A stretch of DNA of 64,000 nucleotides from the NCBI GenBank assembly GCA_004362315.1, contig SNWL01000007.1, positions 409,313 to 473,312 of the forward strand, written 5' to 3'. The translations under genes and the position numbers were made by a program. Under the pieces are notes generated by a model. It had not been told where the DNA came from, did not search any database, and worked only from the letters and a program-made list of their open reading frames with translations. How positions within the stretch are numbered: the stretch's first letter is position 1; every line of letters starts with the position of its first letter. Positions 50,610-58,858 of this stretch are shown piece by piece. The DNA is from Mycobacterium sp. BK086 (lineage in GTDB: Bacteria; Actinomycetota; Actinomycetes; Mycobacteriales; Mycobacteriaceae).

Positions 50610-51512
50610 GTGCAGATTGGGATGACCCTGCCGGTCATGGAGCCGGACGTCGACGCGAAGATCCTCAAGCAGTGGGCCAAGACAATCGACGAGGGTCCGT
50701 TCTCGTCGCTGTGCTGGGGTGAGCGGATCGCCTTCGGTAACCCGGATTCGCTGACCCTGCTGGGTGCGTTGTCCGGCTGGACCGAGCGGGTACCGCTGGT
50801 CGCCACCGTGATCGTTCCCCAGCTGCACAATCCGGTGATGCTGGCCAAGGCGCTGGCCACCGGTGACCTGCTCAGCGGCGGCCGGCTGACCGTCGGGATC
50901 GGCGTTGGCGGACGGCACGAGGACTACCGGGCCGCGGGCGCGGACCCGAAGACCCAGACCATGCGGGAGATGGCCGAGCGGGTAGCCGTGATGAAGCAGG
51001 TCTGGACGGGGGAGAAGGTCACCGAATCGGTGTTGCCGGTGGGTCCCCTGCCCGCCCGCGAAGGCGGACCGCGGCTGCTGGTGGGCACCACCGGGCCCAA
51101 GACCCTGCGCAGCGCGGCGCAGTGGGCCGACGGCATCACCGGGATCTCACTGGACCTCGACCTGGACAAGCAGAACGAGCTCTTCGACGTCGCGCGCGAC
51201 GCGTGGGCCGCCGCAGACAAGCCGAAACCCCATCTCGCGACGTCGTTTTGGTTCGCCCTCGGCGAGGGGGATGCGCCACGCGCGCAAGTCGCCAAGCACC
51301 TGTTGCACTACATGAACTGGATCCCGCGAGAGTACGTCGAGGCGATGGCACCGACGACCGGCTGGGCGGGCACGGATGACGAACTCGTCGCGATGCTGCG
51401 CGGCTTCGCCGAGATCGGCACCAGCGAGCTGCACCTGATCCCGACCAGTACGGACATCGGCCAGCTGCGCCGGGTCGCCGATCTCGTCGGTGAAGTCTCC
51501 GCCCAAGTGTGA
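50610..51512 (+). CDS. F420-dependent LLM-class oxidoreductase
   Basis: A 300-residue TIM-barrel enzyme of the luciferase-like superfamily. The short N-terminus (QIGMTLPVMEPDVD) and the motifs PLVATVIVPQLHNPVMLAKA, GRLTVGIGVGGRHEDYRAAG and GPRLLVGTTGPKTLRSAAQW fit the F420-dependent branch, which is abundant in mycobacteria. The substrate is unknown. The GTG at 50610 is preferred because it begins the first beta-strand; a CAGAAT hexamer lies 7 nt upstream. It is followed after 21 bp by the lactate monooxygenase gene in the same direction. Confidence 0.87.
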   Translation: MQIGMTLPVMEPDVDAKILKQWAKTIDEGPFSSLCWGERIAFGNPDSLTLLGALSGWTERVPLVATVIVPQLHNPVMLAKALATGDLLSGGRLTVGIGVGGRHEDYRAAGADPKTQTMREMAERVAVMKQVWTGEKVTESVLPVGPLPAREGGPRLLVGTTGPKTLRSAAQWADGITGISLDLDLDKQNELFDVARDAWAAADKPKPHLATSFWFALGEGDAPRAQVAKHLLHYMNWIPREYVEAMAPTTGWAGTDDELVAMLRGFAEIGTSELHLIPTSTDIGQLRRVADLVGEVSAQV

Positions 51513-51533
51513 GTTTGGGCGTAAGAATGAGGC

Positions 51534-52703
51534 ATGACCCAGCCGTACGGTAACTACCAGCTCGAGATCTACTTCCAGGGCCTCACCGGCGTGCTGCCCA
51601 GCCTGCCGATGTCGTTCGCCGAGCTGGAAGCGCGTGCTGCCCAAACTCTTTCGCCGTCGATATGGTCGTATGTGGCGGGCGGTGCCGGGGATGAGCGCAC
51701 GCAGCGCGCCAACGTGACCGCATTCGAGGGGTGGGGCTTGATCCCGCGCATGCTGGTCGGTGCCACCGAGCGGGACCTGTCCGTCGAACTATGGGGACGA
51801 CGTTGGGCCGCTCCGGTGTTCATGGCGCCGATCGGGGTGATCGGGTTGTGCACACAAGACCAGCACGGCGATCTGGCGGCCGCGCGCGCCGCGGCGGCCA
51901 CCGGCGTTCCAATGTGCGTCTCGACGCTGACGATGGACAGGATGGAGGACGTGGCCGCTCAATTCGGCGATACGCCAGGTCTTTTCCAGCTGTACACCCC
52001 GGTCGATCGGGAGATGGCCGAAAGCTTCGTGCACCGTGCCGAGGCGGCAGGGTACGCCGGCATCGTGGTGACCCTGGACACCTGGGTGCCCGGCTGGCGA
52101 CCGCGCGACCTCGCGACCTCCAACTTCCCTCAGCTGCGCGGGAAGTGCCTGTCCAACTACATCAGCGACCCGGTGTTTCGCGCCAAGGTCGACGGCGATA
52201 TCGATGCCGATCCGCGCAATGCGGTGATGGCCTGGGTGAGCAACTTCGGAAACTCCTTGACCTGGAACGACTTACCGTGGTTGCGGTCGCTGACGTCGTT
52301 GCCGTTGATCCTCAAGGGCATCTGTCATCCCGACGACGCGCGTCGCGCGATCGATGCCGGGTTCGACGGCATCTACTGCTCCAACCACGGTGGGCGCCAA
52401 GCCAACGGCGGCCTTCCGGCGTTGGACTGCCTGCCCGATGTGATCGCCGCGGCCGGGGACGTACCGGTCCTGTTCGACTCCGGAGTCCGCTCCGGTGCCG
52501 ACATCGTGAAGGCGCTGGCGATGGGCGCCAAGGCCGTCGGCATCGGTAGGCCCTACGCGTACGGGGCCGCTTTGGCCGGGACCGACGGAATCGTGCACGT
52601 GCTGCGCTCGATGCTGGCCGAGGCCGACCTCATCATGGCCATCGACGGCTACCCGACGCTGGGAGATCTGACCCCCGCTTCGCTGCGGTCCGTGCGACAG
52701 TAA
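51534..52703 (+). CDS. FMN-dependent lactate 2-monooxygenase (alpha-hydroxy-acid oxidase family)
   Basis: A 389-residue FMN flavoprotein. The M. smegmatis lactate 2-monooxygenase is of near-equal length and similar N-terminus ([15 protein letters not shown]). It oxidatively decarboxylates L-lactate to acetate, CO2 and water. Family features are [60 protein letters not shown] and the catalytic His region [32 protein letters not shown] binds the FMN phosphate. Cytoplasmic. Confidence 0.92.
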   Translation: MTQPYGNYQLEIYFQGLTGVLPSLPMSFAELEARAAQTLSPSIWSYVAGGAGDERTQRANVTAFEGWGLIPRMLVGATERDLSVELWGRRWAAPVFMAPIGVIGLCTQDQHGDLAAARAAAATGVPMCVSTLTMDRMEDVAAQFGDTPGLFQLYTPVDREMAESFVHRAEAAGYAGIVVTLDTWVPGWRPRDLATSNFPQLRGKCLSNYISDPVFRAKVDGDIDADPRNAVMAWVSNFGNSLTWNDLPWLRSLTSLPLILKGICHPDDARRAIDAGFDGIYCSNHGGRQANGGLPALDCLPDVIAAAGDVPVLFDSGVRSGADIVKALAMGAKAVGIGRPYAYGAALAGTDGIVHVLRSMLAEADLIMAIDGYPTLGDLTPASLRSVRQ

Positions 52704-52707
52704 TCGC

Positions 52708-53385
52708 ATGCCGCAACCATCCACGACGGTCAGCCGACTGCCGGAGAAGCAGAACACCTCCCGCGCCCGGCTCGACGAGCTGCTCGACGCGACACCGCTG
52801 GCGACCATCGCGCTGATCCGCGACCGACACCCGGTGATCTTTCCGATCGGGTTCGCCAGGATCGACGACGAACTGGTGATCCACGGCTCGACGGGATCGC
52901 CGTGGATGCGTCAGCTCGCCGGTGGTGCGGACGCCGCGGTTTCGGTCACTGCGCTCGACGGAGTCCTGGTGGCCCGCAGTGGATTCGAGTCCTCATTCCA
53001 GTTCCGTAGTGCGGTGCTGTTCGGGACGTTCGAACTCATTCCGGACGCCGACAAGGTCGGCTATCTCGAGAAGCTGACCGACACGTTCATCCCCGGCCGG
53101 GTGGCTGAACTGCGGGCCAGCTCGCGCAAGGAACTCGCCGCCACCATGGCGCTGCGAATGCCGATCGGTTCCGACAACTGGTCGCTCAAGATCGGCGACG
53201 GCTGGCCCGAGGACGACGACGATGACGTGGCGGCCGGGGCATGGGCCGGCATCGTCCCGCTGACGACGGTGTACGGCGAGCCGAGGCGTGCGCCGGACTG
53301 CGATCCGGCCACACCGGTGCCGCCCTCGGTCAATGCGATGGTTGGTGAGCTGTCGAACCGCCGTGGGCGACAGCGTCCTTCGTGA
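52708..53385 (+). CDS. Pyridoxamine 5'-phosphate oxidase-family flavoprotein (split beta-barrel)
   Basis: A 225-residue FMN-binding split-barrel protein of the PNPOx-like superfamily. The N-terminal half has RLDELLDATPLATIALIRD, VIFPIGFARIDDELVIHGST and FRSAVLFGTFELIPDADK. A C-terminal region with GDGWPEDDDDDVAAGAW, then AGIVPL, is typical of a mycobacterial subgroup that also resembles NimA-type proteins. Substrate unknown. It starts 4 bp after the lactate monooxygenase stop, so the two are probably an operon. Its last 56 nt overlap the opposing MFS gene. Confidence 0.86.
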   Translation: MPQPSTTVSRLPEKQNTSRARLDELLDATPLATIALIRDRHPVIFPIGFARIDDELVIHGSTGSPWMRQLAGGADAAVSVTALDGVLVARSGFESSFQFRSAVLFGTFELIPDADKVGYLEKLTDTFIPGRVAELRASSRKELAATMALRMPIGSDNWSLKIGDGWPEDDDDDVAAGAWAGIVPLTTVYGEPRRAPDCDPATPVPPSVNAMVGELSNRRGRQRPS

Positions 53386-54757
53386 GCGGTTTGGGCCGAA
53401 GGATGTAACTGAACACCAGTGCGATGACGCCGATGGTGACGCACGTCCAAAACGCGTGCTGGAACGTGGAATCCGTACCGGACCCGACGATGGGCCCGGC
53501 CCAGGCGAATCCCAACGAGAAGCCGATGCCATAGCTCGCATTGGCCAGGCCCGGCAGGGCACCGGGTTCTTCATCGGACGCCTGGAGCACACCCAGCGAC
53601 ATCAGCGGCGTGTGAATCACTGCGGAGCAGGTGATTCCGTAGACCACCATGAGTGCCACGATCGCCCACTTGTTGTCGGCGAAGACGGCCATCAGCGCGA
53701 TGACCACGATCGTGGAGACGATCCCGGCGCGCAGCACTGTGACGAAACCGATGCGGACGGCGAGCCGGCCGACGAAGGGCGACGCGAACACCTGCACGAC
53801 CGCGGCAGGGGTCAAGAACAACAACGCGGTCATCGTGGCGTTGAGTCCGAAGCCGGAATCCGGATCTTCGGCCATGCTGGGAATGACGAACGCCTGGATC
53901 ACCATGAACGACCCCACGATCAGGATCGTGACGACGATCAGCGGCCAGGCCTCCCTGCTGCGCATGTGCTTGAGCCCGATGACAGGATGCTCGACGCGGT
54001 TAGTCGAAATGATCAGTGCCACGAACGTCACGCCGGTGACGGCCAGCCAGACCAGCGTGGGCGTCGAGGTCCATCCGCCGTGGCCGCCTTCGGACATGAA
54101 CATCGACAGGCCACCCACGGCCGACGCGATGAAGACCGCACCAATCCAGTCCATCCGGCCCTCGGAGCGAGAGCCCGCTTCGTCTGTGGGAACCCACTTC
54201 CACGCGAACACCACGGCGATCAGACCCACGACCGTGGTGAGGACGAAGATCGATCGGTAGCCCCAAACGTCGGTCATGATGCCGGCGAGAAAGGCGTCCC
54301 CGCCTGCGATTCCGCCGTTGATCGACGCCATCAACCCGCAGCACACGCCGAACGTCGCCCCGCTGACCCGGGCCCGCAGAATCATGAAGCCCAGGCCGTA
54401 GGTGATGTTCGATGCGCCCTGCAGGAAGCGGCCGACGACGACGAGCGGCAGCGAGCTGCTCAGGCACAGCACTGTGCCGAGAACGCAGATGACGAGGATG
54501 CCGATCAGGACGCGCTTGCGCCCGATGTAGTCGCTCCACCGGATCAGGACGACGTTGGCGAGCGCTCCGGCCAGATAGAACGGTGCCGACATGGCGACGA
54601 ACGCACCGGGCCCGAGGGTTTCGTTGATATCGCGCACGGCCGGCGACAACATGGTGGCGTTCAGTGAGAACGACATCACCGAGAAGATCAGCGCCGTCAC
54701 CAGAAGAACGATCTGCCTGCGGGACAACGTGTCGATCTCGGTGGACGGCTGACTCAC
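53330..54757 (-). CDS. MFS drug/small-molecule transporter
   Basis: A 475-residue major facilitator with about 12-14 hydrophobic segments. Features are VLLVTALIFSVMSFSLNATM, motif A IRWSDYIGRKRVLIGILVI, motif C-like FMILRARVSGATFGVCCG and long helices afterwards. Its general pattern is of the DHA2 drug:H+ antiporter group, but substrates are unknown. Two starts are possible: the GTG at 54757 is used because TACGAT lies 7 nt upstream (leaderless), and an ATG lies 9 nt further upstream. The 3' end overlaps the opposing PNPOx-like gene by 56 bp. Confidence 0.88.
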   Translation of the reverse strand: MSQPSTEIDTLSRRQIVLLVTALIFSVMSFSLNATMLSPAVRDINETLGPGAFVAMSAPFYLAGALANVVLIRWSDYIGRKRVLIGILVICVLGTVLCLSSSLPLVVVGRFLQGASNITYGLGFMILRARVSGATFGVCCGLMASINGGIAGGDAFLAGIMTDVWGYRSIFVLTTVVGLIAVVFAWKWVPTDEAGSRSEGRMDWIGAVFIASAVGGLSMFMSEGGHGGWTSTPTLVWLAVTGVTFVALIISTNRVEHPVIGLKHMRSREAWPLIVVTILIVGSFMVIQAFVIPSMAEDPDSGFGLNATMTALLFLTPAAVVQVFASPFVGRLAVRIGFVTVLRAGIVSTIVVIALMAVFADNKWAIVALMVVYGITCSAVIHTPLMSLGVLQASDEEPGALPGLANASYGIGFSLGFAWAGPIVGSGTDSTFQHAFWTCVTIGVIALVFSYILRPKPLTKDAVAHGGSTAHQPSH

Positions 54758-54794
54758 GGGATGCATCGTATGTGACCAGCGCTGTTGGCGGGCG

Positions 54795-54944
54795 TTAGTG
54801 ACGCCGCCATCCGCCCAGCAGGGTGCGCCAGAATTTTCGGTATTCCTCGGAGAACACGGTGTCCTCCGTGGTGCGCGGCGGCGCCGGCTTTTTCGCCGGC
54901 TCGTCGGGACGGTCCTGGTCGGGGGAGCCGTCGCGTTCGGACAC
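54795..54944 (-). CDS. Micro-protein (49 aa) coupled to the GPG-tailed exported protein
   Basis: A short frame with GC-rich third positions. It begins at a GTG 2 nt after the stop of the 97-residue exported protein and ends before the MFS gene. The product has a charged, Pro-rich first half (DGSPDQDRPDEPAKKPAPP) and a C-terminus EEYRKFWRTLLGGWRRH that looks like a short amphipathic basic/aromatic helix. No signal peptide. Translational coupling to the exported protein is likely from spacing. I do not recognise a family; coding status is inferred from codon usage and position. Confidence 0.5.
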   Translation of the reverse strand: MSERDGSPDQDRPDEPAKKPAPPRTTEDTVFSEEYRKFWRTLLGGWRRH

Positions 54945-54946
54945 GG

Positions 54947-55240
54947 TCAGCGCCGGCCCGGTCCGATCGGACCGGGCCCGAGCGGACCAGGCCCGACAGG
55001 TCCGGGGCCGACGGGGCCCGGACCCAGCGGGCCCACCCCGGCCGGGCCGACATAGCAGCACGGGTTGATGTAGACGTTGACGTCGTCGTAGTACTCGCAC
55101 TGGTTGGTCTCCCAGTTGAAGTACATCCCGGCGCCACAGCCGTCATCCGCTGAACTCGTTGATGCCCAGGGTATTCCGGCTACCGGTATGGAGGCGATCA
55201 CCACGGCGTAGGCGGCGACGCGTCCGATCCGATTCCGCAT
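54947..55240 (-). CDS. Small exported protein with Gly-Pro repeat tail
   Basis: A 97-residue protein. The signal peptide RVAAYAVVIASIPVAGIPWA (cleavage near STSSA) leads to a Cys-containing mature part (DDGCGAGMYFNWETNQCEYY, then NPCCYVG) and a tail of GPGP-hydrophobic repeats (PLGPGPVGPGPVGPGPLGP) ending GPGRR. The four Cys could form two disulfides. The tail resembles short collagen-like or polyproline segments. A near-perfect AAGGAGGG ribosome binding site precedes the ATG at 55240. Families with this layout are seen in mycobacteria; function unknown. Confidence 0.75.
   Translation of the reverse strand: MRNRIGRVAAYAVVIASIPVAGIPWASTSSADDGCGAGMYFNWETNQCEYYDDVNVYINPCCYVGPAGVGPLGPGPVGPGPVGPGPLGPGPIGPGRR
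54950..55048 (-). repeat. GC-rich degenerate tandem repeat encoding the Gly-Pro tail
   Basis: Short degenerate repeats of a GGNCCNGGNCCN-type unit encode the 33-residue GP-rich tail of the exported protein. They make other frames look open, which are shadows. Confidence 0.6.
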
Positions 55241-55292
55241 GTGCCCTCCTTGGCCGACCGGTGTCTCACCGTATCGGACTACGAGGGTGCCG

Positions 55293-55496
55293 TCAGGAAA
55301 ACCTGGACAGCCATTCGGCGCTGACCGCCAGATCGTCGAGCTGACGATCGACCGCGTCGACGCGAGCGGACACCTCACGCAACTGCCTGGACAAGTCGGC
55401 ACGCTGCATGACCAGTTTGGTCCGCATCCGTTCGAGCATCGTCAGGAGCTCTTGGGCTTCCGAACGCGTCGGTTTGTCGGCGGCGGTTGCCGTCAT
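55293..55496 (-). CDS. Small coiled-coil protein (67 aa)
   Basis: A 67-residue protein that is almost entirely helical and charged: RSEAQELLTMLERMRTKLVM, then LSRQLREVSARVDAVDRQLD. The heptad-like spacing suggests a coiled coil. An AGGAGA ribosome binding site lies 7 nt before the ATG. No signal peptide or known domain. It stands between the amine oxidase and the Gly-Pro exported protein on the same strand. Function unknown. Confidence 0.65.
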   Translation of the reverse strand: MTATAADKPTRSEAQELLTMLERMRTKLVMQRADLSRQLREVSARVDAVDRQLDDLAVSAEWLSRFS

Positions 55497-55616
55497 CGGC
55501 GTCTCCTCGGGGAGGATAGGAGATATCGCTATACCCCCAGAGTGCGCCCGGTAGACGTGGAAGTTCCAGCTGTTTGGGACACCGCCAGGCGGTTGCCAGC
55601 GCGTGCCGAGAAACGG

Positions 55617-56939
55617 CTAACCGAGGATGCGGTCGGCTTCGCGCTGGCCGCTCAGGTACGCGCCGTGGACGGTGCCGAACCACTCGGGGTTGGTGGCCTC
55701 GCCGGCGAACAGGAGTCGCTCGCCGACGGGTTCGCCGAGCGCGTGCATATCGTCGGGGCTCGAACCGACGGCGATGAAGCTATACGAGCCCAACGCGTAT
55801 TTGTCTGTGCCCCAACGTGTCACGATCGACCCGGTGGGTTTCGGCGCGTCGATGGCGGTGATCAGCTCATTCACTGCGTCCTGGTCTGACATGGATTCGC
55901 GTGCCCATGCCGCCTGCCCGCCGCGCAACCCGACGAGCAGCGGCTTGTCGGCGAAGACCAGTCCGTTGACCAGATCGGTGACGGGTTGGTTCTTGCCGAC
56001 CAGTCCGATCATCGGGGTGGACTCCGGCCAGAACGGCTTGTCGAAGGCGACGACCACCTTGTTGAGCAGTCCGAATCCGAGGCGTTCGATCGCCTTGCTT
56101 TTCGCCTCCGGGAGGGGCGGGTCGAACGTGATGGCACCCGCCTTGAGCACGCCGAGCGGGACGGTGACGATGACCCGGTCGGCGGTGATGGCGCCCTGCG
56201 AGGTGTCGAGGCGCACCTGCGAGCCGCCGTGCGAAATCCGGGTCACCTCGGTGCCCTGCCTGATGTCGAGCCCCTTGGCGAGGTGCTGCGAGAGCTGCGT
56301 GTACCCGCCGGGCAGGATGACGTCGGGCCCCTTGAACTGTTCCTCGCTGCCCAGCCAGCGCAGCGACATCTGGTCGGGGTCGGCCGCGTACTCCCCGGCG
56401 ATCCGGGAGGTCACATTCCACGCGACGAGGGGATCGTTCATATCCGCGACACCGACCAAACCGTCTGCCACGGTTTCGGTCGAAGGCGCGTCGCCGCTGA
56501 GCTCGTCGAGCTTCTCGATGATCCGGTGCCACTCGTCGACCGACGCCGCGGCTGCCTTGGGGTCAACGGTTCCGTTGTGGTCGACGAGAATGAAGTCCTC
56601 GAAATCGGTTGGCACAGTTTTGGCCCCGACATCTTGGGCCAGTTTGGTGAGCGGGTTGTTCTCGGTGCCGTGAATCCACGAAGCGCCGATATCGATCGGT
56701 ACCCCCAACGATGTGTCGGTCCTGGTTCGTCCGCCGATCCGGTCCCGGGCCTCGAGCACGGTCACCCGCACACCCGCATCGGCCAGCCGCCGGGCCGCCG
56801 CCAATCCCGAGAAGCCGGCCCCCACGACGACGACATGGTCGCCGACCTTGTCGTCCGCGCCGCCGCACCCCGGCAGAAGAGGCGCCGCCGCGAGCGCGCC
56901 GAAACCCAGCATGAACCCGCGCCGCCCGACCGAACGCAT
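55617..56939 (-). CDS. Flavin monoamine oxidase-family protein, exported (Tat/lipoprotein signal)
   Basis: A 440-residue FAD amine oxidase. The N-terminus has a twin-arginine motif (GRRGFMLGFGALAAAPL) followed by a lipobox-like LLPGCGG, so it is probably Tat-exported and lipid-anchored. The FAD Rossmann motif is VVVGAGFSGLAAARRL with the DG box LEARDRIGGRT. SWIHGTENNPLTKLA and RVIVTVPLGVLKAGAITFDP follow, then the C-terminal FAD motif RLLFAGEATNPEWFGTVHGA. It oxidises an amine, releasing aldehyde, ammonia and H2O2; the substrate is unknown. TAGCTT lies 7 nt before the ATG. Confidence 0.92.
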   Translation of the reverse strand: MRSVGRRGFMLGFGALAAAPLLPGCGGADDKVGDHVVVVGAGFSGLAAARRLADAGVRVTVLEARDRIGGRTRTDTSLGVPIDIGASWIHGTENNPLTKLAQDVGAKTVPTDFEDFILVDHNGTVDPKAAAASVDEWHRIIEKLDELSGDAPSTETVADGLVGVADMNDPLVAWNVTSRIAGEYAADPDQMSLRWLGSEEQFKGPDVILPGGYTQLSQHLAKGLDIRQGTEVTRISHGGSQVRLDTSQGAITADRVIVTVPLGVLKAGAITFDPPLPEAKSKAIERLGFGLLNKVVVAFDKPFWPESTPMIGLVGKNQPVTDLVNGLVFADKPLLVGLRGGQAAWARESMSDQDAVNELITAIDAPKPTGSIVTRWGTDKYALGSYSFIAVGSSPDDMHALGEPVGERLLFAGEATNPEWFGTVHGAYLSGQREADRILG

Positions 56940-57043
56940 GGCGGTAAAGCTATCCCGCCGCGGCGTCGATCTGGTTGAAATCGCACGATGTCACCGCGGC
57001 CGTTCACCACGTGGAATTCGCCGACCTTTGCTATGCACTTACC

Positions 57044-57937
57044 GTGCAATCCACGCCAACCGGCGCGGTGGCCGAGCCGCCGACGCCCACCCCCGTGCCT
57101 GCGGTCGTCGAGCGCTCCCGGCGGCTGATCGCCAATCCGATCTTCGAGACGGCGATCGTCGTCGTCATTGTGATCAACGCCACAATGCTCGGTCTGGAGA
57201 CCTTCGACTCCGTCGCCGCCGGGTACCACGGCGCCTTCGATGTGCTCTACAACGTGATCCTCGCGGTCTATGTCATCGAGTTGCTGATCCGGTTCACCGC
57301 CGTTGGATGGAATGCCCGTGAGTTCGCCAAGAGCCACTGGAATGTCTTCGACTTCGTCGTGATCGCCGCGTCCTTCCTGCCGGGCCTGCGCTCGACCGCC
57401 ATGCTGTTGCGCCTCGTGCGGCTCGCGCGCATCGTGCGCATCATCCGGTTCCTGCCGGACCTGCGCGTGGTCATCGGTGCGATCGCCCGCAGCATCCCCG
57501 GGGTGGCATCGCTGGCTGCGGCGACGGCACTGCTCATCTACATCTACGGGATGCTCGGCTGGGTCCTGTTCTCCAACCACGATCCCGACCACTACGGGAA
57601 CATCGGCCGCGCGATGCTGACGATGTACATCATGCTGACGTTGGAGAACCTGCCCGACAACGTCGAGATGGGGCTGCAGATCTCGCCCTGGACGGTGCTG
57701 TTCTTCATCAGCTACACGGTCATCCTGAGCTTCCTGGTCTTCAACCTGTTCATCGGCATCGTGCTGAATTCGATGGAGGAAGCCCGCGCGGTCGATCGGG
57801 CCAGGCACGAAACCGACGACCTGCTGCACCGGCTGCGAGCGGCGCGCGAAGCGCTCGAGGACGCCGAGCGGGAGCTGCAACGCTCACACCGCGACGATCA
57901 GGGGTCAGCTACAGGCGGCAGGGCCGACTCCGGGTAG
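57044..57937 (+). CDS. Voltage-gated-type cation channel (bacterial ion transport protein)
   Basis: A 297-residue six-helix channel subunit that should act as a tetramer. S1 is FETAIVVVIVINATMLGLET. S4 is LLRLVRLARIVRIIRFLPDL, with Arg at every third position, the voltage-sensor pattern. S5 is VASLAAATALLIYIYGMLGW, and the pore loop is MYIMLTLENLPDNVEMGLQ. S6 (ILSFLVFNLFIGIVLNSMEE) runs into a C-terminal coiled coil. The selectivity segment is T199-L-E-N-L-P-D, not the TLESW of NaChBac, so ion selectivity may differ. The start is uncertain: a TTG at 56975 and a GTG at 57011 are also in frame. Nothing else is coupled to it. Confidence 0.88.
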   Translation: MQSTPTGAVAEPPTPTPVPAVVERSRRLIANPIFETAIVVVIVINATMLGLETFDSVAAGYHGAFDVLYNVILAVYVIELLIRFTAVGWNAREFAKSHWNVFDFVVIAASFLPGLRSTAMLLRLVRLARIVRIIRFLPDLRVVIGAIARSIPGVASLAAATALLIYIYGMLGWVLFSNHDPDHYGNIGRAMLTMYIMLTLENLPDNVEMGLQISPWTVLFFISYTVILSFLVFNLFIGIVLNSMEEARAVDRARHETDDLLHRLRAAREALEDAERELQRSHRDDQGSATGGRADSG

Positions 57938-57976
57938 CAGGGTGTCCGGTCACGGTTCCGCCATGAGTGCCGACAC

Positions 57977-57983
57977 TTAGGTT
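57977..57983 (+). promoter_or_regulatory. IdeR-like half-site upstream of the hemophore-like gene
   Basis: TTAGGTT matches one half of the IdeR iron-box consensus (TTAGGTTAGGCTAACCTAA). The second half does not match, so binding is uncertain. Confidence 0.2.
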
Positions 57984-58160
57984 GGCCCGGGTATGTCCTC
58001 AGATTGGCGACGGCAACCGCACAGGTGAGCGTCGATCAGTGCGGCGAACCTGAGCATTACATATATAAGGAAGCGTTTCGAACACCGTGTGAAGGCGGCG
58101 TGGTTAACTAGCCGACGCGACGGCTACATGCAGTTCTGGCAAACGAAAGGGCACCCGTTC

Positions 58161-58520
58161 ATGAAATCAGCACGGTGCTTACGAACTGTTGTCGTGATCG
58201 GTGGCTTGTCGGCGGTGCTGCCGCTGGCGACGGTCGGTCTCGCGTCGGCCGACCCGGTCACGGAGGCGCTGGCTAACACGACCTGTAGCTACACACAGGT
58301 GACGGCAGCCCTCAACGCGGAGGCTCCGGCCCTGGCCCAACAGCTCAGTCGCCGACCCGATATGCAGGCCAATATTCAGCAGTTCCTGGCGATGCCGATC
58401 GACCAGCGTCAACAGCAGCTGGCACAGCAGCAAGCGATGAACCCACAGTTGCAAGCGATGATCTATGCGCAGATCGGACCGCAGATAACGCAGGTCGCGA
58501 ACACCTGCATGAATTACTGA
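58161..58520 (+). CDS. Hemophore-related exported protein (Rv0203-like family)
   Basis: A 119-residue secreted protein. The signal peptide is KSARCLRTVVVIGGLSAVLP, with cleavage near GLASA/DP. The mature part is short and helical: TEALANTTCSYTQVTAALNA, then Gln-rich QQFLAMPIDQRQQQLAQQQA, ending ITQVANTCMNY. Two conserved Cys and the T-T-C-S-Y-x-Q-V-x-A-A-L-N motif are those of the mycobacterial hemophore-related family, whose member Rv0203 carries heme. A GAAAGGG ribosome binding site precedes the ATG at 58161. Heme binding is not proven here. Confidence 0.85.
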   Translation: MKSARCLRTVVVIGGLSAVLPLATVGLASADPVTEALANTTCSYTQVTAALNAEAPALAQQLSRRPDMQANIQQFLAMPIDQRQQQLAQQQAMNPQLQAMIYAQIGPQITQVANTCMNY

Positions 58521-58858
58521 CCCTGCGTTTGGCTGGATCTGGGCCTTCCCGATCCAGCCCCGTCGCCCACGGTAACCACACACCGTAAAAGCGGTTATGG
58601 TCTTTGTTCCGACCTTTGAAGCTTCTTCCGCGTGCTCGCAGCGCGGCGCTGTATGGCCCGCCGAGAAATTTGCTGCAGCGTCAACTAGGGCCTGGACAGA
58701 AGTGACCGAAAAACGACCCCTCGTGTGTCATTTCGGCAACGCCCTCGACAGCTGTCAACGTAAGATCCTCACAGAGTTACCCGCGGGTAGGCCGCTGGCT
58801 GCATGAACGTGTTCTAAAACCAGGATTTGTCGCGCGCGTAAAGCTAGAGTCGCTCCTC
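58521..58858 (+). promoter_or_regulatory. Spacer between the hemophore-like gene and pfaD
   Basis: This 338-bp gap starts with a stem-loop terminator candidate (58531-58559). It also holds a perfect 10-bp palindrome, GACAGCTGTC (58747-58756), and a TAGAGT hexamer (58845-58850) 8 nt before the pfaD ATG. A 69-codon open frame in it (58597-58806) lacks a ribosome binding site and recognisable features and is not called. Confidence 0.55.
58531..58559 (+). terminator. Stem-loop after the hemophore-like gene
   Basis: GGCTGGATC (58531-58539) pairs with GATCCAGCC (58551-58559). Inside, GGG and CCC extend the stem past a one-base bulge. No T-run follows, so this is an I-shaped terminator candidate 11 nt after the stop codon. 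Confidence 0.6.

Noticed and set aside
53288-54667. A 459-codon plus-strand open frame
   Set aside because: It is antisense to the MFS transporter, is low-complexity His/Asp/Arg-rich and has no hydrophobic or catalytic motifs.
54950-55048. GC-rich repeat as a non-coding satellite or CRISPR-like element
   Set aside because: It is in frame with the signal-peptide protein and encodes its Gly-Pro tail. There are no direct repeats with unique spacers.
57977-57995. A full IdeR iron box
   Set aside because: Only about 9 of 19 positions match the consensus and only one half is good, so just the half-site is recorded.
58597-58806. A 69-codon open frame before pfaD
   Set aside because: No ribosome binding site, no recognisable features and less GC-biased third positions; treated as intergenic.
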